This document shows, in pieces, positions 1-7,840 of a DNA stretch of 30,040 bases. The DNA is from Lamprobacter sp964516305 (lineage in GTDB: Bacteria; Pseudomonadota; Gammaproteobacteria; Chromatiales; Chromatiaceae). The DNA lies in assembly GCA_964516305.1 (NCBI GenBank), contig CAZEZH010000028.1, positions 1-30,040 on the forward strand. Reading direction: 5' to 3'. The translations under genes were made by a program, and so were the position numbers. Below the pieces are notes generated by a model. It saw nothing but the letters and a program-made list of their open reading frames with translations. It ran no database searches and was not told where the DNA came from. Numbering within the stretch: the first letter of the stretch is position 1; every line of letters starts with the position of its first letter.

Positions 1-649
1 AATCGCAGGCACGCCGCGAGGCCGTTGACACGCTGGATGCACTCGGCCAGCACCTGGCCGAGCGGCTCAATGATCAAGATGCGGGCAAGCCCGTGCGCGG
101 CCGGCGTGCGACAGATCGTGGGGCTTACAGCGCTTCCATCAGGCCGTACTCGAGAAGCGCCTCAGCCACATCGTCAAGGCCGACCTCGGCTCGCCGCAGT
201 TCAGCTATTTGATCGATCAGGGGGCCTGGCAGGCCGCCGAGCGCCTCGATGGCAAGCTGTTGTTGGTCACCAGTCTCCAGGACTTGAGCGCCGAAGCGGT
301 GGTGGCGCGCTATCGCTCGCTCGCCGATATCGAACGCGGATTCCGCGTCCTAAAGTCCGAGATCGCGATTGCGCCGGTCTATCATCGCCTGCCACCGCGC
401 ATTCGCGCGCATGCCCTGATCTGCTTCCTTGCCCTGATGCGCTATCGTATTCTGCGGACGCGCCTGAAGGCCGCCGGCAGCGAGCACTCCCCGGGGCGGG
501 CGTTACGTATCCTGCGCCAGGTTCAGCAGCATCGGGTCAAAGCCGGCAGTCGTGAATACAGCGGGCTGTCACGCTTGACGCCGGAGCACCGGCAGCTCTT
601 CAAGGAGATTGGTATCGCTTTGCCCCAGCCATCAAGTCAAGTGTTGTGA
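1..649 (+). pseudogene. IS1634-type DDE transposase, 3' part, frameshifted and cut by the window edge
   Basis: The C-terminal half of an IS4/IS1634-superfamily transposase. The reading frame at positions 3 to about 128 gives a convincing transposase stretch (ending RRATDRGAY). From about position 122 the coding sense moves to another frame, which runs QRFHQAVLEKRLSH and then through YRSLADIERGFRVLKSE and PVYHRLPPRIRAHAL to the stop at 647-649. Adding one C after the TAC codon near 129-132 would restore a single frame, so a one-base deletion is the simplest reading. YR..LADIERGFR.LKS holds the catalytic Glu region usual for this family. The 5' part lies outside the window. No terminal inverted repeat could be matched because only one end is visible; the element probably ends between 650 and 706. 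It is probably inactive unless the shift is a sequencing error. Confidence 0.8.
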
Positions 650-706
650 CATTTTTTCAAATCCTAGACCAAGAAAAACAGGGAGTTACGTCCCTAGCTG
701 TGGAAC

Positions 707-1144
707 TTGGGCGAACGAGACGAATGGCTAGCGATGATGGAAGTGGCTTTGGAGAAAACCGATCTGCTTGGAAAACTGCAGCCACAGTGGTGGAAACAGA
801 GGGCGCAGCAGTTGTCAGGGGGTCAGCAGCAACGCTTATCCATTGCGATGGGATTGCTGAAGGATGCGAGAGTTTTTTTGTTCGATGAGCCCACCTCGGC
901 ACTGGACCCAATCTCAACCGAGAAGGTGGAACATATTGTTAGCGATCTGGGTTACACCAAGCTGGTGCTGCTAGTCACTCACAGTTTAGGCCAGGCGCGT
1001 CGTGTCAGTGACTACTGCGGGATGTTCTATAACAATGGCGAGCATGGTGTGCTCTGCGAGTTCTCGGCCTGTGAGGAGTTCTTCGAGCGCCCGGCCAGCC
1101 CTAAGAGTCGCGAATTCATCCAACATGAGACTGGGGTGAGGTGA
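707..1144 (+). pseudogene. pstB: C-terminal fragment of a PstB-like phosphate ABC transporter ATPase
   Basis: The readable frame begins abruptly at about 707 with no ribosome-binding site. It shows only the second half of an ABC ATPase: signature LSGGQQQRLSIA, Walker B with catalytic Glu in FLFDEPTSALDPIST, and the H-loop in VTHSLGQARRVSDY. LDPIST and the RVSDY...FYNNGE run are typical of PstB, the cytoplasmic ATPase of the PstSCAB phosphate importer, which is normally about 250-280 residues. Here about 145 remain, with Walker A and the Q-loop missing. The break lies directly downstream of the transposase remnant, so insertion-sequence-linked truncation is the likely cause. It should not hydrolyse ATP. 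No other pst gene is in the window. Confidence 0.75.
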
Positions 1145-1166
1145 CCTGGCAGGGGCGGGTAACCTC
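1138..1166 (+). terminator. Hairpin at the end of the pstB-like fragment
   Basis: GAGGTGACC at 1138-1146 pairs with GGTAACCTC at 1158-1166 (nine positions, one mismatch, 11-base loop). The stop codon lies in the left arm. There is no clear T-tract after it, so termination is only a guess. Confidence 0.3.
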
Positions 1167-1296
1167 AGGGCCGGCACGGCATCTGCCGTCCTTGCCATTG
1201 TGCTGACGTCGGACGGTGCCCCTGCGCTGGTGGCTTCCTGGGAATCGCTGTCAACGTACAGCCGTATACTGCATAATAAGCACTTTCTGACGTACT

Positions 1297-1328
1297 GAGC
1301 CTCGGCGATGCTTGCGTCTCAGAGGCTC
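1297..1328. repeat. Inverted repeat ahead of the ABC transporter pair
   Basis: GAGCCTC at 1297-1303 and GAGGCTC at 1322-1328 are perfect 7-base arms around an 18-base loop. They lie 28 bases upstream of the earliest possible start of the next gene and could act as a leader hairpin or an upstream terminator. The rest of 1145-1406 contains no supported gene. Confidence 0.3.
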
Positions 1329-1406
1329 GGCGAGTTCCACGCTGTTTGACCTTAAATGCACGAGGACGGCGCTGCGGCGTCGGCCGACCTTGAGCCCCTC
1401 GCGATG

Positions 1407-3053
1407 AGGGGGCTTTATCAGTTATCGCGTGAGGCTGGGGCAGGGCCCAGGCGCACGGTCCCGTTGATGATCTGCATTTCGGGGCTTGCCACGAGCCTGC
1501 TGCTTGCGCTTACCAACCTTGGTGCCGAGCAGACCGCAGAGCAGGCGACGTTCAGGATCGACCTGCTCGTCGGCTATTTGGTCACCTTGGGCGTCTTGTT
1601 TGAGGCGCGTCGATTTGCGTTGGTCCAGTCAGCCCTCGCGTTTGAGTCTGCGTTAGTCAGGTACAGGGCTCGCCTGATCGATAAGCTTCGGCCCCAGCAG
1701 CTTTGGGGGGCCGAGGATCTTCAGGAATCAGCCCTGGGTACATTGGCAGACAATGTCAGGGTCCTGTCGCAAGCGGCGGCGTCCCTCGGTCTTATCGCAG
1801 AGTCGTTGGTCATCCTTTTCGCGATCGTCTTGTACATTGCGTGGCTTTCTCCTGCCAGTGTGGTTGCGATCCTGCTGGTCTATATCGTCACCGTACCGAT
1901 CTATTTGGCTCGCTCCGTCGCCACCCGCGAGAAACTCAGACGTGCGGCTGCGAAAGACCGCCGTTTCTTAGGCGATATTCGGGCATTGCTCAAATGCTTT
2001 GAGTCCCAGAAACTGCATCCAAGTGAGAGCAGTGCCCTGGTTGCGAATCTGCACCGAAGGTCTGCAGCCAGCTTGCAGTCGATGCTTGCCTATGGCGCCC
2101 GCTATACCACCGACACCATTTTTGCCACTAGCACCTTCTACTTGGCGCTATTAACAATTGGCTTCCTCACGCCAACATTAGTCCCTGAGCTTGAGGATAG
2201 AATACACAAGGTCATCGCAGCCTTGTTATTTACGCTCGCCCCGCTCGCGCAACTGGTCAACGGCGTGCCGATTCTGGTTAAGGCTGAGGCTGCGGTGCGC
2301 CAATTGTACGCGGCAGAAGCAGAACTGGACTCAAGGCCCTCGGCTGCCAATGAAGGCCCCAACGGCGACCAGCGATCTTTCGAAACGCTCGAGTTCAGCC
2401 GGGTCTTTTTTCACCTGAGTAGCAAAACCCCGGAGCGTCGGTTCGTGGTCGGGCCGGTAGACCTGCTCTTATCTCCCGGTGATCGGCTGTTCTTGGTCGG
2501 TGCTAATGGCAGTGGAAAGTCCACCTTGTTGCGAGGCCTGGCAGGCCTGTATCCGCCGGATGGCGGAGAGATCCACCTCGGCGGACGCTTGGTGACCGAC
2601 CTAAACCGAAGCGCCTATCGTGCGCTGTTCACCGGCATCTTGAGAGCACCCGGGCCCGAAGAAGGCCTGAGCGAGCTCTCCTCTGAAGAACTCGAAGTTC
2701 TCAAGACCTATGCCCCAGAAACCTATAGGACACTCCTGCCTGGGCCACAGGATGCAACATGTCCGGGTCTTGGAAGGGCCCGCGACCTTGCGGTCCCGCG
2801 GGCCTTAGCGACTGTCTTGTTGGAGAACCGGCCGATCTGTGTGTTCGACGACATCATGGCTGGTCGTGATATCGAATCTCGGCGGTGTTTTTATGAGGAA
2901 ATCCTAGGCTCACTGAGCCACGAGGGTCGCACGACCCTCGTAGTCTCACACGATGAGGCGTTTTTCCACGTGGCAGACCGATTTCTCTACGTCAACGACG
3001 GCGAGGTGATGGAACAGGCAAAGCCCTCGAACCTGGAGCCTCAGCTGCCATGA
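1407..3053 (+). CDS. PvdE/SyrD-like ABC half-transporter (fused permease and ATPase), degenerate site
   Basis: An inner-membrane ABC exporter half, about 548 residues. The N-terminal 300 residues hold several hydrophobic segments and the C-terminal 200 are the ATPase domain. Walker A is GANGSGKST near residue 364, and the H-loop His is in VVSHDEAF near 511. The signature is not recognisable: CPGLGRARDLAVPRALA stands where LSGGQ is expected. Walker B is VFDDIMAGRD, with Asp in place of catalytic Glu. The layout resembles the cyclic-peptide exporters PvdE and SyrD. An ATG at 1356 is in frame, but 1407 aligns the N-terminus (LYQLSREAGAGPRRT) with that of the next gene (LLQLVSREARAPRST), so 1407 is preferred; neither start has a good ribosome-binding site. 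It overlaps the next gene by 4 bases and probably forms a heterodimer with it. Confidence 0.82.
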   Translation, partial: RGLYQLSREAGAGPRRTVPLMICISGLATSLLLALTNLGAEQTAEQATFRIDLLVGYLVTLGVLFEARRFALVQSALAFESALVRYRARLIDKLRPQQLWGAEDLQESALGTLADNVRVLSQAAASLGLIAESLVILFAIVLYIAWLSPASVVAILLVYIVTVPIYLARSVATREKLRRAAAKDRRFLGDIRALLKCFESQKLHPSESSALVANLHRRSAASLQSMLAYGARYTTDTIFATSTFYLALLTIGFLTPTLVPELEDRIHKVIAALLFTLAPLAQLVNGVPILVKAEAAVRQLYAAEAELDSRPSAANEGPNGDQRSFETLEFSRVFFHLSSKTPERRFVVGPVDLLLSPGDRLFLVGANGSGKSTLLRGLAGLYPPDGGEIHLGGRLVTDLNRSAYRALFTGILRAPGPEEGLSELSSEELEVLKTYAPETYRTLLPGPQDATCPGLGRARDLAVPRALATVLLENRPICVFDDIMAGRDIESRRCFYEEILGSLSHEGRTTLVVSHDEAFFHVADRFLYVNDGEVMEQAKPSNLEPQLP

Positions 3054-4666
3054 GTCTGCTCCAACTGGTGAGCCGTGAAGCGCGAGCGCCGCGCTCGACG
3101 ATCTTGGTGATGGCGGTCGTGTCGGGTGGTGCAAACGTGATGATGCTGGCCATTGTGAATGGCGCAGTGGAGCGTGCAGCGGCCGGCGCTGCGCAGATCT
3201 CGTTGCTGATTCTGTACCTAATAACGTTGGGCATTTACGCGGTGAGTCAGCAGTACACGCGGACAAGGTCGATTTCAGCCATAACGGTGGCACTACAGGA
3301 CTTACGGTTGCGTTTGGCAGAGAAACTCCGGCGCAGTGAACTTCAGCTCATCGAGTCGAATCGCGACAATGACGGTTTCCTAGCTGCATGGTCCGACGCT
3401 GCTTCGCTACTCAATGGCACGACGATCCTGGTGTCGGTTTCGCAGTCGACCTTGTTGATGGGGCTCGCCGGGATCTATCTGGCCTTGCTGTCTCCCGTCA
3501 GCATTGGCCTGATCCTTCTCATCTGTGTCGTTGTTGTCCCGATCTATCTAAATAGCTGGCGGCCGACACTAAAAAAGATGGAAGAGGTCGATGCGATAGA
3601 GAGGGAGATCGCGTACCGCCAAGACAACGTCATCCTGGGTTCTGAACAGCATCAACTCGATCAACCCGAGAACGATCAACGGTTTGTCGACCTTCACCGA
3701 CAGATTCACCGCGCGCATCGGCTCAGAGCAGCGTTGGCGAAGACGCAGGCGCAAGGTGCCGCCGTTTGGCGAGTTGCCAGCTATGCGGTGCCCTTTACAG
3801 TTGTATTCTTTGTTCCAATGGTTGTTCCTGCGACCGGGGATACAATCCTAAAGATTGCAGTCACCTCGCTTCTTGCTGTGGGCGCCTTGGTGATCGTCAG
3901 CGACATGCTGCCGATGTTGGTCAGGTTTAATGCTGCGGTCAGGAAACTCTATGAGCTAGAGAAGCAGATTGACATGGCGCAGCCCGATCAAGCCGAAACC
4001 CAGCTGAGCGAGGTGCAAGCAGGTTTTAAGGTCATCGAGTGGAGCGGGATTGAGTACCAGTATTCCCATGTCGAGGAGACCCAGGGTTTCAGACTTGGAC
4101 CGCTCGATCTCAGAGTCCAGCGTGGCGAGCTCGTCTACATTGTTGGTGGTAACTCGGCAGGAAAGTCAACGCTGGTTAAGCTGTTGACGGGCTTATATCC
4201 TCCCGGGCAAGGCACCCTGTACGTCGATGGGCAGCCCCTCGGTCGCGGCAAACACTCAGCCTACCCTCGATTGTTTACCGCGGTTTTTAGTGACGGGCAT
4301 GCCCTAAGTTCACCATGCGTTGGAGGTGAGTATCCTTTTGCAGCCTGGGAGACGATGATTGAGCAGTTGAACCTTGTCGATCTTGCAGGTCCAGAACTCA
4401 ATCAGCCGGGGGGTTGGCTGTCTCCGGGGCAGCGCAAACGGCAGGCCTTTGTTGCGGCGGCGTTGAGCGGACATCCAGTCTGCATCTTCGATGATCTGGG
4501 CGTTGGCTTAGATCCGCTGTTCCGGCGGCGCCTCCATGAGCAGAGTCTGCCTCGCCTGACCGCGTTGGGTCGGACACTGATACTCGTGAGCAGCGATCTA
4601 CAGTATTCGCATTGTGCCGATCGTGTCCTTTGCCTGCGTGATGGAGTGCTGCAGGAGTCGGTCTGA
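3050..4666 (+). CDS. PvdE/SyrD-like ABC half-transporter, partner subunit
   Basis: A 538-residue fused permease-ATPase, translationally coupled to the gene before it (ATGA overlap at 3050-3053). The membrane domain fills roughly residues 15-300. The ATPase domain has Walker A GGNSAGKST near 365, a signature LSPGQRKRQAF near 457 that closely resembles the PvdE form, and Walker B IFDDLGVGLD near 477. As in the partner, the catalytic Glu is Asp. The H-loop His is also replaced, by Ser in VSSDLQYS near 513. The partner keeps its His but has lost the signature, so defects and intact elements are divided between the two proteins, as in asymmetric heterodimeric ABC exporters. The PvdE-type family exports peptides or peptide-derived siderophore precursors; the substrate here is unknown. 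No peptide synthetase is in the window. Confidence 0.85.
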   Translation: MSLLQLVSREARAPRSTILVMAVVSGGANVMMLAIVNGAVERAAAGAAQISLLILYLITLGIYAVSQQYTRTRSISAITVALQDLRLRLAEKLRRSELQLIESNRDNDGFLAAWSDAASLLNGTTILVSVSQSTLLMGLAGIYLALLSPVSIGLILLICVVVVPIYLNSWRPTLKKMEEVDAIEREIAYRQDNVILGSEQHQLDQPENDQRFVDLHRQIHRAHRLRAALAKTQAQGAAVWRVASYAVPFTVVFFVPMVVPATGDTILKIAVTSLLAVGALVIVSDMLPMLVRFNAAVRKLYELEKQIDMAQPDQAETQLSEVQAGFKVIEWSGIEYQYSHVEETQGFRLGPLDLRVQRGELVYIVGGNSAGKSTLVKLLTGLYPPGQGTLYVDGQPLGRGKHSAYPRLFTAVFSDGHALSSPCVGGEYPFAAWETMIEQLNLVDLAGPELNQPGGWLSPGQRKRQAFVAAALSGHPVCIFDDLGVGLDPLFRRRLHEQSLPRLTALGRTLILVSSDLQYSHCADRVLCLRDGVLQESV

Positions 4667-4758
4667 CTGGTCAGCGGATCTCGCCAGCGGATAACCCCGG
4701 CTCAGCAGTGCAGGGCCGTGCAACCCTGAATTCTGTTTTCATAACAGGCGGAGTATCA

Positions 4759-6123
4759 ATGAAACCTGACAACCCAGCCGAGGCAGAAAAGCTGCCAGGG
4801 CAGGATGAATTCACCGAGCTTCCGGAGGATTTTGTCTACCTGAACAATGGCTCTCAGGGAAGTATGCCGGCTCCAGTCATTCGGGCATACGCTGAGGCGC
4901 TGAGGGTCTGGGCGGCGAATCCAACGACCTCGTTTGAGACCGATCCGGAGTTGGGTAAGCGGCAGTTACGCAACCGCGAACATGTTGCCGCGTTTCTGGG
5001 TGTAGGTCAGGAGAACATCTCTCTGACCGACAATACGACAATGGGCCTCAACATTGTGTTGATGGGTCTGAACATCACGGCCAACGATAAGATCGTCCTG
5101 ACGGATCACGAGCACCCCGCTATGGTGTCTCCGATCTGGTTCTTGCGGCAACGCTGGGGGGTTGCCGTCGAGGTGAGACCATTTCCTCAGGCCGAACAGC
5201 TTCGCAAGATGGATGCGGAGGAGCTATTAGCCTGGCTGTTTCCCGATACTGCGGCACTGCGAGGCGCCAAGGCCCTCTGTATCTCGCATGTTTACAATAC
5301 CACCGGCGTCTGTCTGCCCTTGGATAAGGTTAGACAGAGGGCGCATAGACTCGATATCCGCTACCTTGTGGTGGATGGGGCGCAAGGGGTTGGGATGTTG
5401 GATCTGAGTAAACCGCAGAACCGCGTTGACAACTGCGACTTCTATGCAGCGCCGCTGCATAAATGGATAAACGGTCCGCCCGGAACAGGATTTCTGTACA
5501 TGCGAGACGGCTCTCTGTGTCCGCCGGAGTTCTATCCGCCAGTCGGTCAAAAGATGGGTTCGTACATGTGCGGTGACGAGCGCGGTGCATGCCTGCCCAT
5601 CGCTGAAGCGTTGCAGGCCCGCGGATGCAGCAGTATCCCAGGATATGTCGGTGCAGTGAAGGCACTGGAGTTCATCGAACGGATTGGCGGACAGTCTCCA
5701 GTAGAAGCGCATATTCTGGCGTTGGCGGCGAGCGTCCGTGCGTTGATTGCAGAACGATGCCCGGAGTCTTTGGTCTCGCCCACTGATGACGATTTACGGT
5801 CAGGCTTGGTTTCGTTCTTTGCCTTCGACTGGAACAAGCCACGCGGTTGCTTCCGCGACAAGGAGACGGCAACCAAGGTCGTAGAGACGTTAACAGCGGA
5901 TAGGGTGCAGGTCAGGTTTGTGCCGTTTCCAACCGTGGATATCAGCGGTGACCCTCGGCTACGGCGGCATGATCCAGGTGCGCAAGTGGATTGTTCGGGT
6001 GAGCCGGCGGATCAGGTTTTTGCGATCCGGGTCTCAACTGGCTACTTCAACACCCACGCGGACATCGGGCTGCTGGAGCGCGCGTTGGAAAAGGCATTAA
6101 GCGGTCTTGGGCAAGGATCCTAG
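4759..6123 (+). CDS. Class V aminotransferase-fold PLP enzyme, PvdN/isopenicillin-N epimerase-like
   Basis: A 454-residue fold-type I PLP enzyme. Visible features are the N-terminal YLNNGSQGSMP, the Asp that contacts the pyridine nitrogen at D206 in VVDGAQGVG, and the Schiff-base lysine K235 in PLHKWINGPPGTG. Relatives include PvdN, CefD and the EgtE-type C-S lyases. Placement right after two PvdE-like half-transporters favours a PvdN-like tailoring role, but this protein lacks the twin-arginine export signal of PvdN and should be cytoplasmic. The ATG at 4759 is chosen because GGCGGAG lies just upstream; an in-frame ATG at 4708 has no such site. The 92-base gap from the ABC genes shows no strong terminator, so co-transcription is likely. 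Substrate and reaction type cannot be read from the sequence. Confidence 0.85.
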   Translation: MKPDNPAEAEKLPGQDEFTELPEDFVYLNNGSQGSMPAPVIRAYAEALRVWAANPTTSFETDPELGKRQLRNREHVAAFLGVGQENISLTDNTTMGLNIVLMGLNITANDKIVLTDHEHPAMVSPIWFLRQRWGVAVEVRPFPQAEQLRKMDAEELLAWLFPDTAALRGAKALCISHVYNTTGVCLPLDKVRQRAHRLDIRYLVVDGAQGVGMLDLSKPQNRVDNCDFYAAPLHKWINGPPGTGFLYMRDGSLCPPEFYPPVGQKMGSYMCGDERGACLPIAEALQARGCSSIPGYVGAVKALEFIERIGGQSPVEAHILALAASVRALIAERCPESLVSPTDDDLRSGLVSFFAFDWNKPRGCFRDKETATKVVETLTADRVQVRFVPFPTVDISGDPRLRRHDPGAQVDCSGEPADQVFAIRVSTGYFNTHADIGLLERALEKALSGLGQGS

Positions 6124-6159
6124 TTGGCAGGCACAAACGGCTCGCTGAGGATGAAGCTG

Positions 6160-6187
6160 TGGAGCGTTGATGTCCTTCAGCGCTCCA
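6160..6187. terminator. Hairpin between convergent genes
   Basis: TGGAGCGTTGA at 6160-6170 pairs with TCAGCGCTCCA at 6177-6187: an 11-base stem with one G-U pair and a 6-base loop. It sits between the PLP enzyme (+) and the sulfide:quinone oxidoreductase (-), where a bidirectional terminator is expected. No T-tract follows on either strand. Confidence 0.55.
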
Positions 6188-6200
6188 CTCTGGGCATCGG

Positions 6201-7481
6201 TCAGGCAGCCTTGACCTTGCGTTTACTGATGCCGAGGAGTTTGAGTAGGTAGGTTTCATAGAAGGGGGAGACGGTCCCCTTGCGGATCTTGCGCAGGAAA
6301 TACCACTCGAACAAGAGCTTCAGCCAATGAACCCAGCGCCCACCTTTCATCCAAGCGACGTTTCGCGGCGGGTTCTGCGGTAGGGCGACGAATGCGACCC
6401 CGGTTTTGCCCATATCCGCTAAGCAGATAGCATTCCAACTCGCTTTATGCGTTGGTTGCTTGCCGGCAATCGATTCGACGATATTGTGGGCCGTTGCATC
6501 CACCATCGACTCGATCATATAACCGGTCTTGGGTGTACCCACTGGTAGCGGTGTCTTCTCCATCGGGGGTATTGCAATACAGACACCGATGCCGAAGACG
6601 TTCTTGTAGGTGGGGTTCCGCTGGAATTCGTCGACAATGATGAAACCGCGAGGGTTGACGAGATTGTCGATGCCTTGTAAGGCGTCGACCCCACGGAATG
6701 CTGGCAGCATCATCGAGTGTTTGAAAGGCAGTTCGTGCGTCTTCTTGGGCTGGGCGTCGTCGTCTACCTCAGTGACATGCATGACTCCAGGCTCAACCTT
6801 GTCGACCTTTGCGTTGCAGATCCATTTGATGTCGTGCTTACGTAATTCGCGCTCGAGCATCCCACGCGAATCGCCGACGCCGCCCAATCCGAGATGACCG
6901 ATATAGGGCTCAGCGGTAACGAATGTGATGGGTACTTTGTCACGGATTTTACGCTTGCGCAGGTCGCTGTCCATGATAAAGCAATGCTCATAAGCCGGCC
7001 CATAGCAGGATGCGCCCTGTACAGCCCCGACGACAATGGGCCCTGGCTCGGCGATAAACCGCTCCCAAGTTTCAGCGGATTTAACCGCGTGGTCGATATG
7101 ACAGATCGATGAGGTGTTGCCGTTGGGACCAAGGCCAGGGATTTCGTCGAATGCAAGCGCAGGGCCGGTAGCGATCACCAAGTAGTCGTATTCGATACGT
7201 TGTCCGTCGACGAGTTCGACCACTTTCGCTTCCGGGTCTACCCGTTGGGCGGCGACGGGGATCAGGCCGATATCCTTCTTTGCGAGGTGGGACTCAAGAG
7301 GCACCTCAACCTCAGTGCGCTTCCGCCAACTCACTGCCACCCAAGGATTTGAGGGGACGAAGCTGAAATTCGGTGAGTCGGAGATAACCGTGATCTTCTC
7401 GCCTTTTCCGGCAGCCGCTCGCATATCATAGGCCATGGAAGCGCCGCCAAGTCCGGCACCAAGGATAACGATGTGGGGCAT
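6201..7481 (-). CDS. sqr: Sulfide:quinone oxidoreductase
   Basis: A 426-residue flavoprotein that oxidises sulfide to polysulfide and passes electrons to quinone at the cytoplasmic membrane. The N-terminus has the FAD dinucleotide fold (HIVILGAGLGG). Three cysteines, C127 (SICHIDHA), C159 (QGASCYGP) and C353 (WNAICLADMG), fall within three residues of catalytic Cys128, Cys160 and Cys356 of the Acidithiobacillus ferrooxidans enzyme, which supports full activity and a type-I-like assignment. A fourth cysteine is C301. The C-terminus (WLKLLFEWYFLRKI and YLLKLLG) is amphipathic and suits monotopic membrane binding. The ATG at 7481 is preferred over an upstream in-frame codon at 7544 because GAGGAGA lies six bases before it. 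It lies downstream of a P-type ATPase on the same strand, but a 359-base gap with a possible control element suggests its own promoter. Confidence 0.93.
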   Translation of the reverse strand: MPHIVILGAGLGGASMAYDMRAAAGKGEKITVISDSPNFSFVPSNPWVAVSWRKRTEVEVPLESHLAKKDIGLIPVAAQRVDPEAKVVELVDGQRIEYDYLVIATGPALAFDEIPGLGPNGNTSSICHIDHAVKSAETWERFIAEPGPIVVGAVQGASCYGPAYEHCFIMDSDLRKRKIRDKVPITFVTAEPYIGHLGLGGVGDSRGMLERELRKHDIKWICNAKVDKVEPGVMHVTEVDDDAQPKKTHELPFKHSMMLPAFRGVDALQGIDNLVNPRGFIIVDEFQRNPTYKNVFGIGVCIAIPPMEKTPLPVGTPKTGYMIESMVDATAHNIVESIAGKQPTHKASWNAICLADMGKTGVAFVALPQNPPRNVAWMKGGRWVHWLKLLFEWYFLRKIRKGTVSPFYETYLLKLLGISKRKVKAA

Positions 7482-7840
7482 GGGATTGTCTCCTCTAAAG
7501 GAAAGGTACGGGTTTAGCGTTAGCCCGCATGCGGTGGTAACCACGCCCAGGATTGCGTTACTGCATTTTCAATGAGGGCGAAGATGTCGCAGTCAGGATC
7601 TCTTGTTCTAAGTAGAAGTCTCTAACCTGTGACAGTTCAACCATAGCATATCTGGTTTGTAATATGTCTGCTATATTGCGATTAAAGAGTGCGCCTAAAG
7701 ATTGTAAGCTCGCTCAATGGCGGGGGGTGTTCTTGCAATTTTAACTTTAAACTGCGGCCCGCACGCTGGGGCGCTATTCGATGATCGCGCCTTCAGTTGC
7801 AGACAGCGGGGATATTCGTTGTTTTTTATTGATGTCTGCT
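7482..7840 (-). other. Intergenic region upstream of sqr
   Basis: No supported gene in 359 bases. It carries an A+T-rich stretch at about 7600-7690 that contains the element at 7643-7667. It probably holds the sqr promoter and a 5' leader of roughly 150 bases. No convincing rho-independent terminator for the upstream P-type ATPase was found. Confidence 0.6.
7643..7667 (-). promoter_or_regulatory. Putative operator or promoter of sqr, shared with the 87-residue protein gene
   Basis: Read on the minus strand: ACATAT, six bases, CCAGAT, one base, TGCTAT. The same three 6-base blocks with the same spacing occur at 20528-20552 on the plus strand (20 of 25 positions identical), in the same orientation to the downstream gene. 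Inside it CATAT and ATATG form an inverted pair with a 10-base spacer. TG-C-TAT could also be an extended -10. It lies about 160 bases upstream of the sqr ATG. The function is inferred from the match only. Confidence 0.4.

Noticed and set aside
25..555. A 176-codon open frame over the transposase
   Set aside because: Arg/Pro/Ser-rich shadow; the transposase signal is in the two other frames.
646..888. Open frame across the insertion boundary
   Set aside because: It runs in a different frame over the PstB-like sequence and shows no family pattern.
5227..5712. Long open frame opposite the class V PLP enzyme
   Set aside because: Antisense shadow of a gene with clear cofactor motifs; no domain pattern or ribosome-binding site.
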